Below are positions 23,601-34,100 of a stretch of 64,000 bases of DNA, piece after piece. The notes beneath the pieces are model-generated. The model worked only from the letters and a program-made list of their open reading frames with translations. It ran no database searches and was not told where the DNA came from. The position numbers and the translations under genes were made by a program. The DNA is from Hyalella azteca (taxonomy: Eukaryota; Arthropoda; Malacostraca; Amphipoda; Hyalellidae): contig NW_025933374.1 in NCBI RefSeq assembly GCF_000764305.2, positions 1 through 64,000 of the forward strand, written 5' to 3'. How positions within the stretch are numbered: position 1 is the stretch's first letter; every line of letters starts with the position of its first letter.

Positions 23601-24796
23601 GACATTTTAAATAACGATAACGCTCCATTAATATTGTAATTGTTTGAGCATTAACCACACTTGATAAAGCGAAGGATTTACTCTCAATGCTTCAAGACGG
23701 AGCTGCATTTTTCAGCGTTTTCGGGCCTCCAAGTTTTCAGCCACTTCCGGGCGTGTGGCTTCGACTTGATCATTCTTCATTCTCCACCGCAATGAATGAT
23801 GAGTAACCATTCAGTGCAATGGATGATGAGAATCTGTGATCATTCAGCTGTAAAATACATAATGGATTTTTCAATCGCTCAAAAACGGAGATCAGGCGAG
23901 AATTGACTACCATAAATTATTGGAAGTATGACTAATTTTCTGAAACTCGAAATTCCTTCACACGGAGAAAAATTCGTTTATGCTGGTATCACCAATGCGG
24001 AGTCATAGCGAGGTCACTAAGACTTTTTTACATCTTTCAATGATAAACTTTGGCATCATCCAAAGAAATATATTTGTTTTGAGGTCACTTACGGGTTCCA
24101 CAGCCTTGCTCTGTAACACTCACTGTTTGCTTGTCCAAATCTTGATCCCGCAAAGACTGCGAGCAAAGGATGTGGCGATTATCGAGTAATATTTCCAAGC
24201 TCCTGATAAGTTTTACTGTCATTAATGAAGAAGAGTCAGTGGAGGAAAAAGTTGTGGTTACTGCCCACAAATGAGACGCTGGGTATGCCATTACTCTGAA
24301 CCTTGCCTCCTTAATACCAAAGTTAGTAACGAAGGAGCTCCATGTCATTGTCACCAAACCAACGTAGAATTTTCTCACAATTCTTAGCATTTCTCATGAC
24401 CTTCTTGAATCAATGTTCAACCGAATGAAAAAATATGAAAATATCCAGAGGAGCCTGGATATTGTGAAGTTGATGAATATAATGCATTTTTGTAATAATG
24501 CTTCCAACTCTCGACCCTCACTCGCATCAATGAACAACATTGCTATAGTTTATATTTTTTATTGTTGACTACATAAGAACTAGACTACTAGTGCTAAAGT
24601 TCGGCCACCGCAATATAAACCGTTGGGATCCCGTAGTAATACAGCTTACATTTTATAGGGGCTTAATGCAAGTTGTAAATGGCGTCTGATTTGTATGTAA
24701 ATCCTGCTGAATTTTTTACTTTAAACCTCTTATTTTCTTCGACACAATCCGAAAAAAATTTTCGGTTGTTTCGAGTTAAGATGTTCAGTGCAGACG
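17660..24796. other. Intergenic DNA between the two convergent genes
   Basis: About 7 kb of AT-rich DNA with no recognised gene, RNA or transposon except the doubtful frame listed separately near 23.1 kb. Confidence 0.5.
23103..23384 (+). CDS. Unrecognised 93-codon open frame
   Basis: The frame has a balanced composition (DKPFFNEKSHFQYEFFWEKL, then NAFDYDYVSDHVEMMKSSMR) and is not a tandem repeat. It matches no family I recognise. An acceptor-like tttcttttag lies just upstream at 23067, but reading from it in another frame gives only a short peptide. It may be chance, or a fragment of a gene with distant exons. Confidence 0.15.
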   Translation: MSESHYVSRANKTDGSQDFPFINMTPGSFECKARLTEKLFRKTKFSLPVDKPFFNEKSHFQYEFFWEKLNAFDYDYVSDHVEMMKSSMRFNEC

Positions 24797-24802
24797 TTTA
24801 TT
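24797..24802 (-). terminator. Polyadenylation signal of the receptor gene
   Basis: AATAAA on the minus strand, about 213 bases after the receptor stop codon and immediately beyond the 33-bp repeats. The 3' UTR is therefore almost entirely repeat. Confidence 0.6.
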
Positions 24803-24810
24803 CCTGGCGC

Positions 24811-25047
24811 AGAGGCGTTCAGTAGGCCGTAAAGAGGCGCGTGTGAGGCGTTCAGTAGGCCGTGAAGAGACGTGTAAGGCGTTCAGTAGGCCGTAAAGAG
24901 GCGCGTGTGAGGCGTTCAGTAGGCCGTGAAGAGGCGCGTGTGAGGCGTTCAGTAGGCCGTGAAGAGGCGCGTGTGAGGCGTTCAGTAGGCCGCGAAGAGG
25001 CGTTTGTGAGGCGTTCAGTAGGCCGTGAAGAGGCGCGTGTGAGGCGA
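24811..25047. repeat. 33-bp repeat made from the end of the receptor coding sequence
   Basis: Seven copies of cctcacacgcgcctcttcac plus ggcctactgaacg (minus strand). Stop codons TGA start at 25017, 24984, 24951, 24918, 24885, 24854 and 24821 on the minus strand. The spacing is 33 bp except for one 31-bp step. The first copy is the true C-terminus [13 protein letters not shown]; the others form the 3' UTR. Confidence 0.95.
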
Positions 25048-25108
25048 CATGTACATGATGCCGAAGGTGCTACTGACGGTCGCCACCAGGAACACCCACA
25101 GCAGCAGC
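25015..25108 (-). CDS. Receptor exon 12: M4 and C-terminus
   Basis: The acceptor is gtgttccggcag. It completes the split Arg codon and reads [20 protein letters not shown] (M4), then [10 protein letters not shown] and TGA. The last 33 bp are the first unit of the 33-bp repeat that continues through the 3' UTR. Confidence 0.9.
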
Positions 25109-28100
25109 CTGCCGGAACACATCACTTAGAAACAATATTTATAAATATAGAACTAATTTGTAAAATTAAATTAAATATATTATTAATTTAGCACTTCACA
25201 TGTCTTGATAACTGCTGAAGTAAACAACAGAATCTCAGACAATTAAATATTCCAAGGGAGACGAGAAATCCTTGCGAGCTCCAACACGAAGATGGACTGA
25301 CAAGTCAATTAATCCTAATGCCAATGAATAAATTAATCAATTTTTCTATTGACAATCAATTCAATTAGTCAATTAATCCTAGTGTCAAACAAATAACTCG
25401 TCAACTTATTCTAGAGGTCAAGTTACTTTATTTTGTAACTAGTGAGTGACTTGCTTTCAGTATATTAACAAAATGTGGTAGTTACTGAACCTTAATTCAC
25501 CAACGTTGTATGTCACCTGTCGATGATGAGCGCAACTTGCTGCTGCTCACCTGTCGATGGTGAGCGCAACTTGCTGCTGCTCACCTGTCGATGATGAGCG
25601 CAACTTGCTGCTGCTCACCTGTCAATAATGAGCGCAACTTGCTGCTCACCTGTCAATGATGAGCGCAACTTGCTGCTCACCTGTCGATGATGAGCGCAAC
25701 TTGCTGCCACTCAAGTCTGATTGTGTCGCGTCTGTCCTGTTCTGCTAAACGCAGTTCGTTGCGATCGATGGTTTCCTGCACCTGAAAATACGAATATTTT
25801 AGTACAAACCATTCCTTAATCGATTATTATTATTATAAAACAACTCAAAGCATTTTATTTGTTATAAAATATGTGACACAGAGAACCTACCCAGAAGATC
25901 TGTGAATATTAATTCATAATCAAGGAATATGAATTTATGAATATGGATTTACCGTACACATTTACTGATTAATAATTAAAGTTTATATGTTATTTCCAGG
26001 CATTTCATTCCATGAGAATAAAAGTAAAACTCACTAAACTTTTATTAAGGGAGTTTTATTTCAGCAATTGAATCAGGAAATCTTTCAGTAAGAATTGAAT
26101 AAGAGTTATATTTTCCTTGCAGTCATTTAGGCATTGACCGTTGTTTCATGATATTTACTGCCATATTCAGAGGTTCACGATTTTCATCACAGATCTTTGG
26201 CAAACAGAAGTTCGCTCAGCCATCATTATATGGATAATCAGATTGATTATTTTGATTAAATCCTGCATAAAAAATATAATGAGAACAAGAAAATTGCACA
26301 AACTTTTTGTAAGACGCGAGAAAAGTGTCGGTCAAATTCATCAATCGCCATTGTTTTCAACGGTAGCCTGGATTCCCTCCTGTTTTCGTTCTTCTTTAGA
26401 GTTCCCTGTTGTTTCAACTGTTGCTGCTCTTGTTGCAGGCGATGCTCCTGTTCAATGCAGTGGTCCTGTTGAATACAGAGCTCTTGCTGCATGCAATGTT
26501 CGGGTTGCAAACAGTGCTCTTGTTGCAACAGCGTTTGTGACTGGTGTTGCAGCTGCTGTTGCAAATGCTGTTGCTGCAGATGTTGCTGCTGTAAATGATG
26601 CAGCGTTTTCATTTCTTGTGAGGTCTCGCTGAGAGGCGTCTCGCAAATTCCCGTCAAGCTGAGCGAAAAAATAAGCAAATTTGTGAAAAATAATTTACAA
26701 GGGACAGGAAGAAAAAATATAACACGAATAACAAAATAAACTCTAAGATGATTTATTGACTGCAATATTTGACGAAAATACAACAAAAAATATGATATGT
26801 TAATTTCAATTACTTGGCACATGATGTCTTACATACATAAATTTCACGTAAACTCTTATTTTCCTTTGTCGTATTAGCTCGTACCAACTTTTGTTTGCAT
26901 GAGGCTTGATGTTTATCAACTCGCCTCGCCTCTACAATCATTTTTCCTCGCGTGGCAGCGCTTCGAAATTTTGTATTGTATACTGTGCCTAAACTTATCA
27001 ATTGCTTAGATAGAGATGTTATATAGTGTACTGAGGTTAAAACTTGAATCCGTTGAATTCAGAAATGAAATATTGTGCCTTGCACTCTGGCGCTTTAAGC
27101 CGATTAATTGCTCAAAATGAAATTGTGCATTGTGCACAGTAGTTAAACTCGTTGATTGTTTAAATTAAAATATATAAAATAATAATATAACTTTCACCTC
27201 TGCATGCAGATGCCGGGACAAGGTGAGATGGCCATAGCAGGAGACTGTGTCCTGAAGGAGCGATTCAAATTAATTGAGTGATTCATACTAAGTAGTTATA
27301 AGCCAGATAAACGAAGTCCGACTACATGGGCTTCATTATTATCAGTTTACTTTAATTTAATTAAATTGATTTGCATCTGGACGGAAGTTGAGATAGTCCG
27401 TTATTAATTTTACCTCTAATTTTACCTCTAATAATTGTTATTTTATTTTACCTCTATTAAGGGGTTTAGGTTACAAAGATATGCATTATTCTCCAATACA
27501 ACGTTAATTTTGTCTATCCGATCTTAAAAATCGAATGAATATTAGGCAATGTTATAAACATTTTGTTCCGATTAGCTTATAGGTTTGATATAATTCCAAA
27601 TATACTGAAATATTGAAGCGGCAAAGCAATGAGAGGAAAGGACAAGATGTCGCGCGTTACTTTAGAAGTTGAGATGCCATCGATGATCGTGACTTGATGA
27701 AAAATGAACTATTCAAAATCTCTCATTATAAATGGAGATAAAATGCTACTACTTCCTATGATTTTGCTAGGAATACGAAATAAAAATTATTCCATAGATG
27801 TCATGAATAAATGAAGATGAAGTGCCAGTTCCTATAAACCATAATCTTAATAGCCATATGCAAGTGAATGTTGTACTTGAGTACCTCACTTTTTTCAAAT
27901 ATATTCCTGCGAACTTGACATGTTCCTGTACGTAATTCAAATGCAATAGATTAAACTATTCTCGCACTATTGATATAATACTACTATAATGTATGCAACA
28001 TAAGTGTTTAAATACAGGTGGTTAATGGACAGAGAATTCATTTGTTTAAATTTTCAAGGTCGAACGATATTCTTCAGATGACGTTGGTTGATAAAAATGC

Positions 28101-31100
28101 AGGTTTAAGGAAGTAATTTCAATTTATTAACGACGTTTTGAATGTGACAAAATTCGAAAAATAACACAAGATTCATGTACTTATTTCCACGAAAATTTCA
28201 GTTTCCAATGCTTCCTATAACATGAAAATTAATGTTGTTACATTCGAAACGTCGTTAATAAATTAAAATTACTTTCTTAAGCATTTATTTTGATCAACCA
28301 ACGTAATCTGAAGAATATTATTCGACCCTGAAAATAAAAATTGATAAATTCTGTGGCCATAAACCACCCGTGTTTAAACAAGCTTATTCTACCTGTCTAC
28401 CATGTAATGGATTACATAGCCATTAACCACCCGTATTTAAACAAACTTATTCTACCTGTCTACCATGTAATGGATAATAGATTACATAGCCATTAAGCAC
28501 CCGTGTTTAAACAAGCTTATTCTACCTGTCTACCATGTAATGGATAATGGATTACATAGCCATTAAGCACCCGTATTTAAACAAACTTATTCTACCTGTC
28601 TACCATGTAATGGATAATGGATTACATAGCCATAAACCACCCGTGTTTAAACAAGCTTATTCTGTCATCTAATACAAACACAATAAATGTGCATATAAAA
28701 AGCGCGCCGCATACCTGTGCGTGATGCCGCCGTTGGTGCAGCGTAGCGGCAGCGGCAGCGCCGCGGCGCCCAGACGGTCCGTGACGTCAGGCGGTCTCGC
28801 TGCTACGCACTGAACATCACATCCAGCCATCAACAGACAAATTAATCAATCAGTAATCATTAATCAACATTTAAATGTTGTCTTTGAACACTTATATTCG
28901 TAAATTTTAGATCAGAATTAAGGAACCAGAGTTGATAGTTTATAAATGAAAAAAATCCCGATATTCTACCCCGCATTTATAAAATGTTCTCAATCGTGAT
29001 GTATTTGAGACGAAGCATGCATCGTTATTAACAAGCTGAGGATACTTTGCGGTCCATTGACGAGACCGCCGTAAGAAGTGATCTTGAAAAAGACCATACG
29101 GATATCACAATATTATTGGCTTCATTATTATTTATATTAGTGGCTTCACTAATATATATATTTATATATATTAGTAAAATTCATACATTAATATTAATAT
29201 CAAGAAGTGAAATGACGACAAAACACGACACTAACGCAAGGATGATGCAGCGTCGTAGTGACGGTAGAGATGGAGGTGCTGTTGTGCAGGAGCGGAGGTG
29301 GGGGAGTGGGCATACAAGGGGACGACCCTTGCGAACACATCGCCGAGCAGCCCAGACTTTCCCCGAGGGTCGGGGACGATGAGCGCCTCTGGGATCTGTT
29401 CCTGCCCAGGGGATCTGGGAGATCTAGTCTGATGAAGAGCAGTTTTGCGAGTCCTTCGAGCACGAACTTGCGTAGGAGTCTGGGCACCGCGCGGCCGCGC
29501 ATCCCGCGGTGGTGGATGTTTAGCGTCACCACTGAGAGCCCCGTGGCGAAGCTCACGAGGGAGATGGTCACACCGTAGTAAAGGCCTGGATAATAGAGGC
29601 AATTAAATTAAGTACGGTATCTGAATTAAATTGACATGTCAGAGTCTATCCGATTTATCAACAATAATGCCCTCACAGTAAAGTCGTGGATATTAGCCAA
29701 AGTTTGAGCCAGTCTCTAAATTAAATTAACTGTTGTAGTGAATCGAATTTTATCAACTATGATGACATTAGATTACAGGCCATTATAGTGACAAGTGTTA
29801 GTGCAAATTAGTTAATTACGCTTACAGACGATAAATAATGAGAGGTTATAACCTAAAAAGTCGTGTAATACTGAAATATAATAATATTATATAAAAAGGT
29901 CTGGCAAGCAGAGTAACCGATAATATAGCTCGCATTAAAACAATTAGATAAAACAACACTACGAGCTATAATCACTCCCGTAGTACAAGCTTTAAGTCAA
30001 GCACCAAGCTCACCAATAAGCGGGAGTTTTTCAGATGTGGGGGGCATGGATTCCCCGATGACCATAAGAAACACGGTCATGGAGAGGAGGGTGGTGATGC
30101 CCAGTGTAACTTTCTCGCCCGAGTCGCTGGGCATGTAGAAGCTTAGGAGCGCAATGCCCGTGATGAGTACACACGGCAAGATCAAGTTGAACACTGCAAG
30201 ATATAAATGGTGAGATGAGAATTTAGCTCAGAGATGCAGATGCATTAGTGTTATTTGGGGGTTCAGGTGTAATGCACTCATGGAGGTAATATGTGTATTA
30301 CTAATGAGAAAACACTCGCGTTACCCATGATTTTCAATAGAATGTTGTCGTGGAATCTGTTGATATTTAGGATCCAAAAATTTACTTATACCTAATCCTA
30401 AACAAAGACTCAATTAATATTTATTTAACATTTTTAATATTAACATATAACATTAGTTTGATAAACGCTGGTTATTAAAAAGATAATGAAACCCGCTAGG
30501 TAAGTATTATTGCCAAACATTTATTACACCCAGAGATTTTTCTCAGTGCTTTCTTAACAACCCTATGGGTTGTTTTTGCGAAATCGTGTATCTTGCTATT
30601 TCGCATTATTTTGCTTGTCAGGTTAAAACAGCTAGCAATACAAGCCTATAAATTTGTTCTTATACTACTAAAAGATCCACGTTATGATGAAAATTCGGAA
30701 GTGATATGTTTATTACTTAAAAAGGTATGAGGGAAGTCCTATAAAATTAATTTTATAGGACTATAACTTCAACTATAACCGATACTTCAACTATAACCGT
30801 TAACTGCTGCAAATGAACTTCTATCTCCACCCAACTCGAGCAATTTGGTAATTTTACACCTGCAGATAGAGGCTAGCTGTTGCAATTTTCCAGTAATGTG
30901 GGATTAGTCGTTTCAGAATTAGTTTGAACGGCTAAAATTTATTTTCTTACTGCAGATCAACCCGAAATAATTTATTACTATGAATAATAGATCCCACTCG
31001 TAGAATTGCTTTAACCCGATAGGAAAGAAATATAAAATGGTATCAAAACGTAGGCACAAGTAAATAACGGTTTAAAAATACCCATATTTATCTCATATAT

Positions 31101-34100
31101 CATGGTTACACAGCACGACTAAGCAAATTCATACCGTAAAAGAGTGGCCTCCGCCTGAGCACGAGAGTGTAGGTGATGTCAGGATACGGAGCGTCACAAC
31201 AGGAGTAGTAGACCACATGTCGCTCCATGGACAGCTCTATCAGGTCCCACTCTCCGTTTGTAACGTAGTTAGTCAGGTCAGCTTCTGACGCGTGAGCACT
31301 TAGGTTCACCTGCATACATATATGAACCGCTAAATACATGGACAGTGAATAAAATTGCGAAGACAACCCGTAAATAACATCGCACCAGGTGACAGCGAAT
31401 AAAATGTTAAATTCCACTTAAAAATAAAACAATTGTATTTAGAATTAAAATTTTCATTTGCAACTAAGAAAATTAATAACAATAGCCTTTAAAATATTTT
31501 GATAAGCCTCCAAATAATAATTTTAATATAAAAGACATTTGACCGTAACGGGTCCAATTAATAATTACGCTTTAATTGTACAGCAGGAAATTATAGTGGT
31601 TCTCATAGGTGTAAAAATGAGATGCACGAGGTAGAAGTTATGAGATTATTTAAGGACAATCGAAAGCTTAGATGCTTGCAAAGTGGGTTTGATTTTCCTG
31701 GAGACAAGAACGTGAGAAACACAATCATTCTTAAGTTATCTATTGAAGTTTTGCAATGCATAATGAGTCTAGCGCAACTTAAAGTTGTGATGATGGCCAT
31801 ACCATGTAATTATTACTTTTTATTCGAATCTGTATTTAACTTTACTACTCTGAAGTTTCCTTAGCTCATTTTAATTTTTTTAATTTGTATTAAAATCATT
31901 TTTCTCATAATTAATAGTGATACATATGAACTAAAACAATAGTACTGGCGAGAAGGACGTATCGTTAGGTGGCATATTAGCTACAGCAGTTAGCTGAAGA
32001 AGGAAGTCTAGTGTACACTGTCCTATGTGTAAAAGCATCTGGGTTTACGGTCGCGAATCACCAGTGTCATGTTTTTATCCTCCATGAGACGCGTACTCCC
32101 AAAAATTTACGATCACGAACGGCTTTTGTGTAGTGGTTGCCACGTGTAAACTGCGGCAGCGTGTGCGCCAGGACAAAGTAAGTGAAATAGGCCTATTGCA
32201 ACAATATTTATAATTTATAAGAAACGAAACAATCATTGCAAAATGCAATTGAAAAGCTCTAGTCATACTGACTTGAATGACCATCAAACATCGTCCGTTC
32301 AGGGCACATTCACATGAATGTTGGAAAATAATAAACTTGTGAATCGAATTTTCAATACTTTTCACAATATATATGCTTCAAGTGCAGCGTGCATCAGAAT
32401 GTCGGATCAGTACAAATAAAATAAATGTAGGGAAAGCTTAAGGAAGAATTTTCAAACAAAACTAAACGAATATCCCTTAACGTAAAGAAAAACAAAACGT
32501 TTTCGTGACTTTTTTGTGAGAGCTGTGTTCAAGAGAAGCTAAATTGGATAAAAAATCTTCCTACGTTACTCTACCAATATCTACGTGTACATACACACTT
32601 TTACAGCATAACGTATTCAGTCAGGAGCAAAAATTTAGTAAAATAGGAAGGTGAAGTGAAAAAACGACACTCAGCAGCAGGCGGGTTAGTAAAACGAGCG
32701 AATTTGCATGATTTTGACAGTCACTGTCGTTAAGGTAAAGAAATTACCAGAAAAACCCGAGACGCGGGCAACAAGTAAACTCTCATGAAGTCCGCTAAAT
32801 GCAAAGAAGATGCTCCGAGAAACAGGCTGGTGTAGGAATGCAGGTATAAGTGATGAGAATGAAGGTGAGTGGCAATAAATAAGTGAAAACATGAATAATA
32901 TCGTCGGATTTAAATGTTTAAATGCAAAATGAGAATAAAAAATATGACTCGCTAAACAACTTTGATGTGAACGAATATTTGCAACAAGCACTACAAACAA
33001 TTTTAATGATTGTTAAGCATATTAATAATGATGATTATGAAGCCTTGAAATCCCTCGTCGCTCTCATAAGAAAACCACTTCACTCAGGCAGAAGAAAATA
33101 ACATCCCCATTATAAAAAATAATGATTCGTGAAATTAGATTACATTTACGCATAACAAAATCAACTAAAAAATTCAATTCTTAACGATTTTTCCAGCACG
33201 ACATTTTAGACGCGCTTTGATTACGAAGAACTCGTGCCGCCGTAGAACGAGCGCCAACTGCCGTGGACTCTATATAACCTATAATATCTACCTGAACCTG
33301 CGCATTACAGAATATTTTCATCCATCACCAATGCAAATGACTTCATATAGCTCGCCTGAAACGTCTCAAACCTTTGTGCTTAAAACCAGTGCGCGTACTT
33401 GAAACTATGTTAAGTCAGCACCTCTATTTATTATAACTTCGCGGTGTTAAAGGTATATATAAAAACATTTTTTCGTATACATAAGTCCATGCAGATATCA
33501 ATTTTCAGACCTCGGTCACGTCCGGATGATATTGGCAGTATCCCGAAGCGATAGGTATTTCGGACGCGCGAATTACCAGCCTTTAAATGGACTTCAAAGA
33601 CATAATTTAAAATGGAATAAATCACCTGGAAGCCATCGTAGGTCCACGAGGCGAACTTCATGTGGCAGCGCTGCTCGTCGAAGGGAAAGAACTCGACGTT
33701 GATGGCACAAGAGCTCTTGAAGATTGCAGACGAGAGCCATGTCACGTTGCCGTCGTAGGAGACGATGATGTTGGTGCTCAGTACAGCTGTGTTGTAGTGA
33801 CTGTCAGCGCTGCCAATTACAAAAATATAACTCAGTACTCACTGCAGTGAGTGACAGAGAGCGCATTTTCTCGTCGACGAAATCGTGAAGTCACGGACGG
33901 ACAGACGGACGGACGGACGGACGGACGGACGGACAGACGGACATGGCGAGCACAATAGTGCATTTTTTCATAAATGAGAAAATGCGCTAAAAATAGTTTG
34001 ATTCTACGGAAGGACGAATTTAATTACAGTAATTTTGGTTTATGTCAGAGTTTTTTAGTGAAATCGAAGCATTATTTTTTAAATTCTAATTAAAAAATTA

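Larger units (their letters stand above)
26659..28714 (-). other. Receptor intron 9
   Basis: Holds the foldback element at 28.05-28.34 kb and the ~70-bp repeat at 28.36-28.66 kb. The rest (26.7-28.0 kb) shows nothing recognisable. Confidence 0.7.

Noticed and set aside
24862..25191. Plus-strand frame rich in [10 protein letters not shown]
   Set aside because: It is the antisense of receptor exon 12 and its 33-bp repeat.
26141..26632. Plus-strand 163-codon frame ending in Ala/Val-rich sequence
   Set aside because: Antisense of receptor exon 10; the minus-strand frame has the correct phases and the conserved pre-M4 run-in.
29047..29578. Plus-strand frames of 106-111 codons
   Set aside because: Shadows of receptor exon 8, whose minus-strand frame encodes M3.
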